The notes: a model not told the origin generated them from the sequence alone. Positions 17,210 through 26,781 are shown, numbered from the stretch's first letter. The stretch is 64,000 nucleotides of DNA from Paenibacillus sp. FSL R5-0623 (GCF_037974265.1 NZ_CP150233.1:3782001-3846000), one strand, 5' to 3'. Numbers and translations: made by a program.

Positions 17210-18721
17210 TTATTTAGTCGCAGACTTGTTGTATTCGGCATTTATTTCTTCGATAATCTTGCTTCCGCCACCTTGCAGCCACTGATTAACAGCTTGATCC
17301 CAGTCTGCCTCTGAAGCTTTTCCCATGATAAATTTGACCGTTGCATCCTGAATGATTTTATTAAGTTCATTACCCAGCTCTATGGCGGTATTCGAGATAA
17401 ATGGAGCCGCAGGATTGTTTATGGCAAACGTGGCATTATCTCCAAACAGTTCCGTGCTAAGCTTCTCCAGTTCGGTACCATAGTTTTCGATTTGATCCTG
17501 TAAAATCATGAATTGATTGCTGTCCGTCATCTCAGCCCGCAACTTCGGATCGGAATTTAGCTGGTAATTCCCGTTCTCAATCGAATATTGTTTCCCTTCA
17601 ACACCGTATTTCAAGAGATTCTGAATGTCCTTCTCCGATACCTTGTCAAAGTAGGCGAGAATCTGTTTTAATTCATCTTCAGTCTTTACGCTCGTTTTTG
17701 GAATCATGTACATCCCCAGGAACCCAGTACCTGCTCGAGTTGCTTCCCCCTTCGGGCCAGAGATTCGGTTAATCAGATTAATTTCCGCATCAGGAGAAAC
17801 CTTTTTGATGTTGTCTTCGATATTTTTACCGTCTACCATATTGTCAATCCATAATCCCGCCTTACCTTTATACATTACGGTTCGACCGTCCTGGACCAGC
17901 GCAAAATCTTGATTAATGAGTTTTTCGTCATATAGTTTCTTATAGAACTTCAGGGTGTCCATGTAAGGCTCCGTCATATGGGCAGGAATAAGTTGGCCGT
18001 CTTTCACTTCCCATTCGTTCGGTCCTCCCAAATAAACTAGCATATCTTTAAATCCGGCAATATTATTACCTTGCATACCGACTGCGAGTCCAACGGTATC
18101 CTGTCTGCCGTTTTGATCCGGATCTTCTGTGGCAAACGCTTTCAAAACAGTATAAAGTTCATCCACATTTTGCGGTGATTGTAATCCCAGGTTGGTTAAC
18201 CAATCTTGACGTATCATCAAACCGAAGCGAGCGATATCCCGCTCACGATAGAGGCCATAAATTTTGTCGTCAATTGATGCATTGCTTAATACGATGTCGG
18301 ACATCTTGCTAAGATTCGGATAGCTTTGAAGGTAGGGTCCCAACTCCCAGAACATGCCGGATCGGGCCGCATTAATGATAAAAGACGCTTTGGGTTCCAA
18401 TGCAACAAATGTTTTAGGAAGTTCGCCTGATGCAACGGTCGCGCTCAACTTATCCGTGTAAGATGAAGAAGGTACCCACGACACGGATAGATCCGTATTC
18501 GTTTTCTCCTCCAGTAATGCAAGAATGGAGCTGTTCCCACTCATCTGCTCTGCGCTATATGTTGGCATCATCATCGTTAGAGATAGCTTTCCTTGTGAAT
18601 CCCCAGTGCTAGCTCCCTGGGGAGAACTGACATCATTCCCTCCACAACCGGTAATCACCAAAGCGAAAGAAGCGACCAATGCAATCGTGCTAAACAGTGA
18701 CTTGCGATACTTTTTCTTCAT
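17210..18721 (-). CDS. Sugar ABC transporter substrate-binding lipoprotein (LplA/YtcQ type)
   Basis: A 503-residue extracellular solute-binding protein of family 1, long form. The N-terminus has a lipoprotein signal ending in the lipobox 'LVITGC', so the mature protein is anchored to the outer face of the membrane by a lipidated Cys. 'SSYTDKLSATVASGELP', 'GMFWELGPYLQSYPNLS' and 'IYGLYRERDIARFGLMIRQDWL' are typical of the Paenibacillus LplA/YtcQ group that binds oligosaccharides. Last gene of a minus-strand operon after the two permeases. No ATPase is encoded here, as usual for this class, which uses a shared MsmX-like ATPase elsewhere. Confidence 0.93.
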   Translation of the reverse strand: MKKKYRKSLFSTIALVASFALVITGCGGNDVSSPQGASTGDSQGKLSLTMMMPTYSAEQMSGNSSILALLEEKTNTDLSVSWVPSSSYTDKLSATVASGELPKTFVALEPKASFIINAARSGMFWELGPYLQSYPNLSKMSDIVLSNASIDDKIYGLYRERDIARFGLMIRQDWLTNLGLQSPQNVDELYTVLKAFATEDPDQNGRQDTVGLAVGMQGNNIAGFKDMLVYLGGPNEWEVKDGQLIPAHMTEPYMDTLKFYKKLYDEKLINQDFALVQDGRTVMYKGKAGLWIDNMVDGKNIEDNIKKVSPDAEINLINRISGPKGEATRAGTGFLGMYMIPKTSVKTEDELKQILAYFDKVSEKDIQNLLKYGVEGKQYSIENGNYQLNSDPKLRAEMTDSNQFMILQDQIENYGTELEKLSTELFGDNATFAINNPAAPFISNTAIELGNELNKIIQDATVKFIMGKASEADWDQAVNQWLQGGGSKIIEEINAEYNKSATK

Positions 18722-18765
18722 AAATAAATCCTCCTCATCGTAAATTCATTGCTTAAGTTAAGTGT

Positions 18766-19647
18766 TCAGCCTTTCACTGATCCCAGTAATACCCCTTTGG
18801 CGAAATGCTTCTGTAAAAACGGATACACGAGCAATATGGGCAGTGTAGAAACAACGATGACGGCCATTTTAATGGATTGTTCCGGTGGAGATACATAGTC
18901 CGCATCCATGGCAGTGGAATCTCCGATTCCGCCCGATGCCAAAATAACGAATTGCCTCAATAGAACCTGGATTGGCCATTTGGTGTTATCGTTGATATAG
19001 AGAACGGCGCTAAAGTACGTATTCCAGTGACCTACGGCATAGAACAAGGAAAATGTGGCGATAGCCGGCATAGAGAGCGGGAGAACAATTCTGAAAAAAA
19101 CGCTCAAATCATTGCAACCATCGATTTTGGCAGATTCCTCCAAGCTTTCAGGAAGCTGTTGAAAAAAATTGCGAATAATAATCAGATTAAATGCGCTGAT
19201 CGCTCCAGGAATGAGCAAGGACCAATACGTATTGATCATACCCAGTTGTTTAACCACGAGAAATGTTGGAATCATTCCGCCGCTGAACAACATTGTGAAT
19301 ACAATCAGCATCAGGATCGGTTTGCGGAAGTCCATGTCTTTACGGGCTAGTGGATAGGCCATCAAGCATGTTAAAAATATGTTAATAAGCGTACCGAATA
19401 CCGTAATGAAAATGGTGACCAACAAACTTTTGATAAGGGCGGGGGTAGAAAATATATACTTATAGGCGTCCAATGAAAACTCCGTTGGAAATACGATGAA
19501 CCCGCGAAGCAATAATTCTTTCTGAGTGGCAAAGGAGCCGGCAATAACATATACAAAAGGTAGAACCGTGAGTAGTGCGAAAATGCTCAACAGCGTTATG
19601 TTCAAGCAATCGAAAATCCGGCTTCCGCGGCTTGGCGATATGTTCAT
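18766..19647 (-). CDS. Sugar ABC transporter permease, YtcP/LplC type
   Basis: A 293-residue permease with six hydrophobic segments. The EAA loop that contacts the ATPase reads 'LPESLEESAKIDGCNDLSVFFRIVLPLSMP', matching the EAAxxDGA consensus in variant form. 'ATQKELLLRGFIVFPTEFSLDAYKYIF' is characteristic of YtcP-like proteins. Start is placed at ATG 19647 because GGAGG lies 10 bases upstream; the longer frame overlaps the preceding permease gene and has no such site. Works with the second permease and the binding lipoprotein. Confidence 0.92.
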   Translation of the reverse strand: MNISPSRGSRIFDCLNITLLSIFALLTVLPFVYVIAGSFATQKELLLRGFIVFPTEFSLDAYKYIFSTPALIKSLLVTIFITVFGTLINIFLTCLMAYPLARKDMDFRKPILMLIVFTMLFSGGMIPTFLVVKQLGMINTYWSLLIPGAISAFNLIIIRNFFQQLPESLEESAKIDGCNDLSVFFRIVLPLSMPAIATFSLFYAVGHWNTYFSAVLYINDNTKWPIQVLLRQFVILASGGIGDSTAMDADYVSPPEQSIKMAVIVVSTLPILLVYPFLQKHFAKGVLLGSVKG

Positions 19648-19666
19648 TCTGTAATTCCTCCTTTCC

Positions 19667-20620
19667 TTAGTAAATCCCTTCTTCACCAAACCTCTTGGCT
19701 AAATGATTGGCCACCACAACAAGAATCAGACCAATAAACGATTTGAATAATCCGACGGCTGTACTGAAACTATACTGACCTTGGCTAATTCCGACCGAGT
19801 ATACATACGTATCGAAAACTTCTCCAACCTCGCGATTCATCGCGTTAAGCATTAGGAAAATCTGTTCAAAGCCCGTATCCAAAAAGTTCCCCAAACGGAG
19901 GATCAACAGGATGATGATGGTGCTGCGAATTGCTGGCAATGTAATATGCCATAACTGTCGTAGTCGATTCGCTCCATCCATCCTTGCCGCTTCGTACAAT
20001 TGTGGATCGACGCCTGACAACGCAGCAAGAAAAATAATCGTGCCCCAACCTGTTTCTTTCCAGATGACTTCGGCCGTAACGATCGTCCGGAACCACTCGT
20101 TGCTGGCCAGAAAATTTATTTTTTCCCTACCGAAGTATGCCAGGATATCATTCACGATACCGCCTTCTGTGGTCAAAAAAATATAAGCAATTCCCACGAC
20201 AACGACCCAAGACATAAAATGGGGAATATACACCAACGTTTGAATGGTTCGCTTGAATACATGATGCCTCAGCTCGTTCAACATCAGTGCAATGATAATG
20301 GGAAGCGGAAAGAAAAACAAAATATTAAGGAAAGCAAGCACAAGCGTATTGCGGAATAGAACAACAAAATTGGGATCGTTAAATAAACGTTCGAAGTGCT
20401 TAAGTCCTACAAAGGGGCTGTCCAAAAAACCTAGGAATGGTTGATAATCTTTAAAAGCGATTAGAACTCCGTACATGGGCCAGTATTTAAAGAGGAGAAA
20501 ATACAATAGTCCAGGAAGAAGCATGAAATATAACCAGCGATTCTTAACGATCCTTCCGAACAACGTTGGTGCTCGTGTTGTAGAGTATGGAAGGGAGTGG
20601 ACATTCATTTTTTTTTGCAT
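19667..20620 (-). CDS. Sugar ABC transporter permease, LplB/YteP type
   Basis: A 317-residue permease with six helices. 'RWLYFMLLPGLLYFLLFKYWPMYGVLIAFKDYQP' is the hallmark of LplB-type proteins, and the EAA loop is 'VDPQLYEAARMDGANRLRQLWHITLPAI'. First gene of the three-gene importer operon. Together with the PL9 lyase and the AraC sensor it probably takes up oligogalacturonides; the substrate is inferred from context only. Confidence 0.93.
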   Translation of the reverse strand: MQKKMNVHSLPYSTTRAPTLFGRIVKNRWLYFMLLPGLLYFLLFKYWPMYGVLIAFKDYQPFLGFLDSPFVGLKHFERLFNDPNFVVLFRNTLVLAFLNILFFFPLPIIIALMLNELRHHVFKRTIQTLVYIPHFMSWVVVVGIAYIFLTTEGGIVNDILAYFGREKINFLASNEWFRTIVTAEVIWKETGWGTIIFLAALSGVDPQLYEAARMDGANRLRQLWHITLPAIRSTIIILLILRLGNFLDTGFEQIFLMLNAMNREVGEVFDTYVYSVGISQGQYSFSTAVGLFKSFIGLILVVVANHLAKRFGEEGIY

Positions 20621-20884
20621 GTCATCTTATCCTTTCTAATGAAGTCAATTTGGAATTGATTTACATAGCCATAGCATAGAAGGAACGGATGTTACCGTCG
20701 ATAGTCCCTGATTGTGGAAAGTAGTCCCCCTACGTGATACGACAGACAATAAACGCCAATAGTCATTCGTTGCGCAAGTAATCACTAATTGCTATTTGAG
20801 ACTATGAAGCAGCTTTGATCTTCTAAATGAACCAGTTAGATCCGTGCATTGTATGTCGTATTGAGAATGCTAGTGGTGGTTATT
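20621..20884. other. Upstream region of the ABC operon
   Basis: About 260 bases holding the presumed promoter of the importer operon. No copy of the PL9/AraC shared motif and no clear operator was seen. Confidence 0.4.
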
Positions 20885-21112
20885 TTAAAGAAACGAAGAA
20901 GCGAACCCCCCGCAAGGGGTTCGCTTCTTCGTCTTAAAGTTCCTACCAAATATTATAGTGCCAAGGTAATTCGGGCATGTTGGCGTCGACATACCCTCTC
21001 CCAAATAGCAATAGGGAGGGTGCCATTGCACATATCCTTTGATTGTCATGTTGTTTTGAAAGGCTGGATCTTGCGCAAGTGTAAACAATCTTGCAGTAGA
21101 CGGAGAATCCAC
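20885..21112 (-). pseudogene. Unrecognised remnant running into a terminator
   Basis: A 75-codon frame with Cys- and aromatic-rich text ('YVQWHPPYCYLGEGMSTPTC') overlaps a perfect hairpin at its 3' end. No start signal and no family recognised. Perhaps the 3' end of a lost gene. Confidence 0.25.
20893..20932. terminator. Strong orphan hairpin, terminator-like
   Basis: A perfect 17-bp stem (20893-20909 with 20916-20932) around a six-base loop. No intact gene ends here, so it may be a relic of a lost transcription unit. Confidence 0.7.
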
Positions 21113-21179
21113 GGAAATTAGATAAACTGTTCTCAGTTCATTTACCGATCCGTTTTTTTAGTTTACCTTTTGTTTAAGA

Positions 21180-21370
21180 ATGAATTCTTCTAAATTGATT
21201 TAGACCCAGCAACTCTTGTTTTTTAAATACAGTGCAAAAATAGTTTGCGTCTTCAAATCCGGCCAAATAGGCAATCTCTTTGATTTGCATTTGTGGGTTA
21301 TGCAGGAGAAGTTCCTTGCTCTTTTGGATTTGATAAGAATGGTCGGTTATGGTTCTTGAACGTTGACGTA
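21180..21370 (-). pseudogene. Fragment of an AraC-family DNA-binding domain
   Basis: Only the second helix-turn-helix of an AraC regulator is left: 'SYQIQKSKELLLHNPQMQIK' then 'EIAYLAGFEDANYFCTVFKK'. The N-terminal part is missing and the sequence beyond about 21400 belongs to another gene fragment on the other strand. Confidence 0.75.
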
Positions 21371-21411
21371 GCTTCTGGGACTGTATACTTCCTTGTTTAA
21401 AATTGGTGGCA

Positions 21412-21534
21412 CAAGATACAACCGTTGAATATTGGAACTTAGCTTTAGACATCAATGCATGGAGTCAATTTGTAGGCATAAAAACGATTGTGCCATTCAT
21501 GAAGGAAAATGGGGGCGGATCAATAGTCAACGTG
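21412..21534 (+). pseudogene. Fragment of a short-chain dehydrogenase
   Basis: The frame reads 'DTTVEYWNLALDINAWSQF' then 'VGIKTIVPFMKENGGGSIVNV', which is the central segment of an SDR just before its catalytic serine. It breaks off at 'SIVNV', 35-40 bases before a copy of the dispersed hairpin repeat. Confidence 0.75.
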
Positions 21535-21570
21535 CGGAAGAAATACGCTCGCTTCGCTATATTCCGAATT

Positions 21571-21729
21571 GTCGAGGGACAAGAACATGTTCCCATTCAA
21601 GTCGCTATTATAGCAGCTTTTTTATTTTATCGGTACAAGTTCTTGTCCCGAGCCAAGGACAAGAACTTGTACCGATTGCCGGAATGGACAAGAACATAGT
21701 CCGATTGTCGATTAGATGGATATCTAACT
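21571..21729 (+). repeat. Dispersed double-hairpin repeat, full copy
   Basis: Nearly identical in layout and sequence to the copy at 6885: GTCGAGGGACAAGAACATG, small hairpin with T7, long hairpin with the same 18-bp stem (GGTACAAGTTCTTGTCC and its complement), second GGACAAGAACATAGTCC, and GATTAGATGGATATCTAAC at the end. Confidence 0.9.
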
Positions 21730-21749
21730 AGAATTCACAGCGTTATTCC

Positions 21750-21780
21750 ATTAAACTAATGGGCGGTTAGTTGAATAATA
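21750..21780 (+). repeat. Short palindromic repeat (CATTAAACTAATGGGC type)
   Basis: CATTAAACTAATGGGCGG then TTAGTTGAATAA resembles 36174-36210 (CATTAAGCTAACGGGCAT then GTTAGTTGAATAA). Both sit a short distance from hairpin repeats or gene fragments. A weaker relative is at 7063. Confidence 0.5.
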
Positions 21781-21781
21781 G

Positions 21782-21823
21782 GGCACCCAAATCTTGTCCC
21801 TGTTTATGCAATAGTTGGGTGCC
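21782..21823. terminator. Hairpin after the Nudix gene
   Basis: GGCACCCAA pairs with TTGGGTGCC around a ~23-base loop; only a weak T tract follows on the minus strand. Confidence 0.55.
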
Positions 21824-21853
21824 TTACTGATTAAATTGCTTTTTATGTTCTAA

Positions 21854-22375
21854 TTAAAAGATTAGTTCAGATGCAATCAACTCTAAAACAATCGTCTCTC
21901 TTTCAATGGAAAATCCCATAGAAGCCTCTTTATTCAATATTACCTGCCGATTATGCATAATGGCCTGATGAATGTCGATCCAGACGGCAGACATCCCATT
22001 GTTCATTTCATAATCTTCGAGTTTGGCTTCTCCAAGCTGTTCATGAATGTTACAAACATAGTAATAAGATAACATATGGATCAGATCATATTCGAGTTTG
22101 TAATGGGGACGATACTCTTCAATGTAGCCGAACTCGCTTGTCACCTCAATCTGGGTAGCACCGGTTTCTTCGGCAATCTCTCTTCTTAGCCCACTTAGTA
22201 GGTCCTCATCCGCTTCCACACCACCTCCGGGAAAACTGTAGTCATTATATCTACGTGTATAGAGTAGAAGAATCTCAGAACCACGCATAATAATGCCACG
22301 TGCTGCTTTTCGTTCAAACATTCGTCCATTTAGGGCGGGTGTATCGGGATGAATTAACTTTTGAATCATTCTCAT
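21854..22375 (-). CDS. Nudix hydrolase
   Basis: A 173-residue protein with a perfect Nudix box: 'GGVEADEDLLSGLRREIAEE' followed by TGA (Gx5Ex7REUxEExGU), which binds the metal and cleaves nucleoside-diphosphate-linked substrates. The lead-in 'AARGIIMRGSEILLLYTRRY' and 'YSFPGG' fit the fold. The start ATG lies 3 bases after the ancestral stop of the RNase J pseudogene upstream, with AAAGGA in that gene's tail as ribosome binding site, so both were once co-transcribed. Substrate not predictable. Confidence 0.92.
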   Translation of the reverse strand: MRMIQKLIHPDTPALNGRMFERKAARGIIMRGSEILLLYTRRYNDYSFPGGGVEADEDLLSGLRREIAEETGATQIEVTSEFGYIEEYRPHYKLEYDLIHMLSYYYVCNIHEQLGEAKLEDYEMNNGMSAVWIDIHQAIMHNRQVILNKEASMGFSIERETIVLELIASELIF

Positions 22376-22378
22376 TGT

Positions 22379-23977
22379 TTAGTCTTCCTTTACTTGAGTA
22401 GGATGTGAAACGCTATGAATGGAAGAGAAAATCACAGGAGTACGTTGTAATTGTGAGTAAAAGAAGTTTCTGGAGTACTTCTGAGATCTTCTTTTCCCAA
22501 ATCTCACAGCGGGCTTCTTTTTTCTGCTCTAGTCCATATAGTGCGGATTTCAAATGGGATTCTGTTGTTTTCATCAGTTCATTAGCATCTCGTACATAGA
22601 CAAACCCTCGGCTAATGAGGTCAGGCCCTGCTATCATTTGGCATGTCTCATTGTTTAAGACAAGTGCGACAATAAGTACACCATCCTTAGCCAATACATA
22701 GATTCTGTTGGAGGGTATTCCAACTTGCTCAGCTAGTTTTTGATGACTTACCAGCATTCGATATTCTCCATGGATCGGTATGAAATATTTCGGGCGCATG
22801 GTCCGTATCATCAGTTTTAAATCTTCCCGTGATCCATGCCCGGAAGTATGAATGTCATACTCCGCTCCGTAGAGGACAGCGGCTCCAGAACGCATCAGCA
22901 TATCTATGCTTCGATTGACTTGAATGACGTTACCAGGAATCGGAAAAGAAGAAAAGACGACCGTATCTCCTGGGAATATTTGAACGTGACGGTGGGAGCC
23001 GGCTGCAATACGGGTTAAAGCTGCATTAGGCTCTCCTTGACTACCCGTGCATAAAATGATGACTTGATGATGTGGAGTGGTGTGGATTTCCTTCATATCC
23101 ATTAGCATACCTTGTGGTATATGAAGGTGTCCAAGTTCTTGACCAATGGAGAATATTTTTTCCATGCTGTGGCCCAGTATTAAAATTCTCCGATTACACT
23201 CCGAAGCAGCATGAATAACTTGTTGTAACCTGTGGACATTGACGCAAAAGTCGCAAACAAAACTCGACCTTCACATTGCTGGATTAATTCCAAAACAGAT
23301 TTACCCACTGTATGTTCTGAAAGAGACTGACCTTCGCGTTCACTGTTGGTACTATCAGACAGCAAAGCAAGCACACCTTTTTCACCTAACTGCATCATTT
23401 TATGAAGATCTGCTGTCTTTCCTTCAGGTGTCATATCAAATTTGAAGTCACCTGTGTGCACAATAGAACCATAAGGCGTATCTACAACAATACCAAAGGC
23501 ATCGGGTATGCTGTGTATTGTTCGGAAAAAATGAACAGAAAGCTGCTGAAATGATACGCGTTCGTGATCCTGAATGATATGAAAATCCACTGAATTCGTT
23601 AACTTGTGCTCTTCCAACTTGGCTTTGACCAAGCCGATCGTTAGTGCACCGCCATAGATTGGAAACGAGAGATGTCTGAGTAAATAAGGAATAGTGCCAA
23701 TATGATCTTCATGTCCATGAGTAAGGAAAAGAGCTTTAATCTGTTGAGGCTTGTCCAGCAAGTAACGTATATCAGGAATAATGTAATCTACACCGTTCAT
23801 ATGAGCATCGGGGGATTTCAAACCTGAGTCAATCAAAATGATTTCATTTTTGTATTCGATCCCATACATGTTCTTTCCAATTTCCCCGAGACCTCCAAGC
23901 GCAAAAATACGTACAGCAGGAGGAAGATAGCGTGATGTTTTTTGTGGTTTTTGAGTCTTTAATTTGGAGTGTTCCAA
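22379..23977 (-). pseudogene. RNase J paralogue broken by two frameshifts
   Basis: The N-terminal part has the metallo-beta-lactamase opening 'VRIFALGGLGEIGKNMYGIE' and the zinc motif 'LTHGHEDHIGTIPYL' (HxHxDH). Near 23239 one base is missing: restoring an A gives 'FASNVHRLQQVIHAASECNRR', after which the beta-CASP domain continues in the next frame ('GSQGEPNAALTRIAAGSHRH', 'IPIHGEYRML'). Near 22466-22470 one extra base ends that frame early; skipping it gives 'KFFYSQLQRTPVIF...' to a TAA at 22379-22381. The start is TTG 23977, behind GGAGGAGAGG. Without both corrections the protein is cut at 'SVIGEF' inside the nuclease fold. A functional RNase J is presumably encoded elsewhere, as this gene class is important for RNA decay. 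Confidence 0.85.
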
Positions 23978-24027
23978 GATTTCCTCTCCTCCAGTCAACG
24001 TTTAAATGATCTAATCTAATTCCTTTT

Positions 24028-24063
24028 AGAAAAAGAAGAGAGACCTCTGCAATTGCAGAGGCC
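24028..24063 (-). terminator. Terminator after uspA-like gene
   Basis: CCTCTGCAATTGCAGAGG (24044-24061) is a perfect palindrome, followed on the minus strand by a T-rich tract. Confidence 0.8.
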
Positions 24064-24083
24064 CCATGCTTCATATCCATCAT

Positions 24084-24503
24084 CTATTTCACAATCATAA
24101 CTGGACAATGAGCCCTCTTAACGACTTTATGACTTACACTTCCAAGTACGAATTCCTGTAAGGAGTTCAGTCCCCGGCTACCGATAATAAGCAGATCAAC
24201 GCTGTTCTTATTCGCGTAATCAACAATCGTAGGACCAGGATCTCCATTTACGAAGGTAACTCGATATTTCACATGTTTCTCTGTAAGTTCTTGCTGAACA
24301 GGCATAAGTTTCTGTTTACGTTTCAGTTCAATTTCCTCATGATTCTGAGAATGGAGCACTTCATCTTTGACCTTGGATAGGTCTACAACAAACAGAATCT
24401 CGACCTCAGCATCAGGGATTAAGGATGCAATATAAGCGGCTTCTTTCGCTGCCCGAATGGCATTATTAGAACCATCTGCAGCAAGTAGAATATGTTGATA
24501 CAT
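24084..24503 (-). CDS. Universal stress protein (UspA family)
   Basis: A ~139-residue single-domain Usp: 'ILLAADGSNNAIRAAKEAAYIA' (first strand with the conserved Asp-Gly-Ser) and the ATP-binding loop 'LLIIGSRGLNSLQEFVLGSVSHKVVKRAHCPVMIVK' (G2xG9xGS pattern: GSRG...GSVS). The ATP-binding type is therefore expected. ATG 24503 is preferred because GGAGAG lies 7-8 bases upstream; ATG 24509 is too close. It follows the SulP gene by 16 bases, a common pairing in which the Usp may modulate the transporter. Confidence 0.92.
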   Translation of the reverse strand: MYQHILLAADGSNNAIRAAKEAAYIASLIPDAEVEILFVVDLSKVKDEVLHSQNHEEIELKRKQKLMPVQQELTEKHVKYRVTFVNGDPGPTIVDYANKNSVDLLIIGSRGLNSLQEFVLGSVSHKVVKRAHCPVMIVK

Positions 24504-24519
24504 GTTCATCTCTCCTACC

Positions 24520-25983
24520 TTAATGTGATTTTAATTGTGCATTTGGATCTTGATACACCGCTAACTTATTTACGAGTTTTTCACTTGACGTATTCAGTCC
24601 TTTAATCGTGACACGATTATGATTCTCCCGATATCTTATGACCACTTTATCGACAGCGCCTACACCTGAATCATCCCAAATGTGTGCATTCGAGAAATCA
24701 ATGACAATTTCCGAATCCGCAATCTCGAAGTCAAAAGATTCAATAAATCCTTCCACGGATGCAAAGAATAATTGACCCGTCACATCAAATCTTACGTTTT
24801 TCTCCGTTGAGAGCTGCTTCACACTCACCTTTGAAATTTTAGAAGCAAAGAAGATGGCACTGAGAATGACACCGACAATGACACCTAGTGCAAGGTTATC
24901 TGTTACCACAACGACAATAACGGTGACTAGCATAACAAGTGCATCACTTTTTGGGGCTTTACGGAGATAAGAGAAGGAAGACCAGTCAAACGTTCCGACG
25001 GCTACCATGATCATAATCCCGGCGAGTACAGGCATAGGGATCTGAACAACGACACCGCCAAGTACAAGGATAAGGAACATGAGGAATACGCCAGCTACGA
25101 GCGTAGATAACCTTCCTCGTCCGCCAGACTTGACGTTGATCACAGACTGTCCAATCATGGCGCAGCCTGCCATTCCGCCGAAGAAACCGGTAATGACGTT
25201 GGCAATTCCTTGTCCGCGAGCTTCTTTGTTTTTGTTACTGTTCGTTCCCGTCATATCATCCACGATAGAAGCGGTCAAGAGAGATTCGACCAATCCGACA
25301 ATAGCCAGTGAAATAGAATAAGGGAATATAATTTGCAATGTTTCGATATTAAAAGGAATATCGGGAATAAAGAATGAGGGAAGAGATTGTGTGATAATAC
25401 CTAGCTCTCCAACCGTTCCCAAATCCAGGTTACCCCAAATGGTAGCTGCGGTTAAAACCACAATGGCAATAAGAGGTGCTGGAATGGCTTTGAAGAATCG
25501 GGGTAAAACATATACAATAAGTAAGGTAACTCCAACGAAGATGTAGGTCAGCGTGGATATGCCTACAAAATGGGGAACTTGTGCCATGAATATCAGAATA
25601 GCGAGAGCATTCACAAAGCCGATCATGACAGCCCTCGGGATGAATTTCATGAGTTTCCCGATTTTGAATACACCAAAAAGCAATTGGATAACCCCAGTAA
25701 GAATGGTGGCTGCCAGTAAATACTGAACGCCATGTTCCTTGACCAAAGGAACCATAAGTAAGGCCATGGCTCCAGTAGCAGCCGAAATCATCCCGGGCCG
25801 GCCGCCAATAAATGAGATGATGACAGCAATACAAAACGATGCATACAGACCCACCATGGGATCTACACCAGCAATAATAGAAAATGCAATGGCTTCGGGG
25901 ATCAGTGCCAATGCCACTACTATCCCTGCTAATATGTCCCCTCGAATATTAGAGAACCAATCTGTCTTAATCCGTTCAATCAC
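24520..25983 (-). CDS. SulP-family inorganic anion transporter with STAS domain
   Basis: About 487 residues. The membrane core has 10-12 helices with SulP signatures '[20 protein letters not shown]' and '[21 protein letters not shown]'. The C-terminal ~100 residues form a cytoplasmic STAS domain ('[20 protein letters not shown]' then '[23 protein letters not shown]'). Members carry sulfate, bicarbonate or other anions; many Bacillus proteins of this length are thought to be bicarbonate or sulfate carriers. GTG 25983 is used as start since AAGGAG lies 11 bases upstream; GTG 25995 overlaps that site. First gene of a minus-strand unit with usp, the RNase J relic and Nudix. Confidence 0.92.
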   Translation of the reverse strand: MIERIKTDWFSNIRGDILAGIVVALALIPEAIAFSIIAGVDPMVGLYASFCIAVIISFIGGRPGMISAATGAMALLMVPLVKEHGVQYLLAATILTGVIQLLFGVFKIGKLMKFIPRAVMIGFVNALAILIFMAQVPHFVGISTLTYIFVGVTLLIVYVLPRFFKAIPAPLIAIVVLTAATIWGNLDLGTVGELGIITQSLPSFFIPDIPFNIETLQIIFPYSISLAIVGLVESLLTASIVDDMTGTNSNKNKEARGQGIANVITGFFGGMAGCAMIGQSVINVKSGGRGRLSTLVAGVFLMFLILVLGGVVVQIPMPVLAGIMIMVAVGTFDWSSFSYLRKAPKSDALVMLVTVIVVVVTDNLALGVIVGVILSAIFFASKISKVSVKQLSTEKNVRFDVTGQLFFASVEGFIESFDFEIADSEIVIDFSNAHIWDDSGVGAVDKVVIRYRENHNRVTIKGLNTSSEKLVNKLAVYQDPNAQLKSH

Positions 25984-26070
25984 GTGTACTTCCACTCCTT
26001 ATCTTTTTTTATGACTCTTACTCGACTAAAAGTCATATCCGGTTGAAGTATATTGATCTTATCACAGAGA

Positions 26071-26097
26071 GTTCCAAAAAGGAACCATTTCGGTTCT
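26071..26097. promoter_or_regulatory. Three-armed inverted repeat between SulP and the serine recombinase
   Basis: GTTCCAAAAAGGAACC (26071-26086) overlaps GGAACCATTTCGGTTC (26081-26096), so one arm can pair with either side. A TATAAT box follows at 26108-26113 toward the recombinase gene. Candidate operator, or recombination site. Confidence 0.5.
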
Positions 26098-26146
26098 TAT
26101 TTTGTGTTATAATTTTATAATGTCAGTTGCAGTTAGGAGTTTTAAC

Positions 26147-26689
26147 ATGATTATTGGCTATATGAGACCTTCACAGGATGACCCGAATTGTCAAAATCAA
26201 CACGAAATTTTAAAGCGGAAATCCTGCGATCGAATATTGAAGGAAGAACATTCATCTGCAAAACAAAGAACGCAGCTAAATGCCATGATGAACGAGCTCC
26301 AGGCAGGAGATGTCGTCGTTGTTACTCGATTGTTCTCCTTAGCTGACTCTACAAAACATCTTGTCGATCTGCTGAAGGAATTTCAAAAGCGAGAGGCTCA
26401 TCTGTATTCTCTGAATGAAAATTTGAATACCCAGGACAGTTCTGGTCGTATTTTTCTGGAGCATGTGAAGGCTTTACTTGATTTCCAAGGAGATTTAACT
26501 AGTGAAAGCACGAAAAAAGGAATGGATGAAGCGAGGGAAAAGGGGACGAAGTTAGGTCGTCCTCGTAAATTAGATGGCAATGTTATGAAGGCGATACAAA
26601 TGTATGAAAGTAAAGAGTACAGTCTTGCTGAGATTCGTGAAGAAACAGGTATTAGCAAAACAACCCTGTATCGATACCTCGATAAGTAA
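26147..26689 (+). CDS. Small serine recombinase (resolvase/invertase family)
   Basis: A 180-residue protein with the resolvase N-terminal domain: 'IIGYMRPSQDDPNCQNQHEIL' (YxRxS, the catalytic serine in 'RPS'), 'RTQLNAMMNELQAGDVVVVT' then 'RLFSLADSTKHLVDLL' (conserved RLSRL-like segment in variant form), and helix E. The C-terminal helix-turn-helix of Hin type follows ('YESKEYSLAEIREETGISKTTLYRYL') after the 'GRPRKLD' linker. The Asp/Ser positions look intact, although 'LFSLADS' departs from the usual 'RLxRLxRS'. TTAGGAG precedes the ATG by 7 bases. It is divergent from the SulP operon and could act as a resolvase, invertase or repurposed regulator. Confidence 0.85.
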   Translation: MIIGYMRPSQDDPNCQNQHEILKRKSCDRILKEEHSSAKQRTQLNAMMNELQAGDVVVVTRLFSLADSTKHLVDLLKEFQKREAHLYSLNENLNTQDSSGRIFLEHVKALLDFQGDLTSESTKKGMDEAREKGTKLGRPRKLDGNVMKAIQMYESKEYSLAEIREETGISKTTLYRYLDK

Positions 26690-26703
26690 TTAAATTAAGA
26701 AAT

Positions 26704-26748
26704 AGCCTGATTTTTCTCCACGGCGAATGAAGAGAAATCAGGCTTTTG
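26704..26748 (+). terminator. Terminator of the serine recombinase gene
   Basis: AGCCTGATTTTTCTC pairs with GAGAAATCAGGCT (one or two bulges) followed by T4. Confidence 0.82.
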
Positions 26749-26781
26749 TATTAAAATTGGTTAACATTAGAATACGATCAA

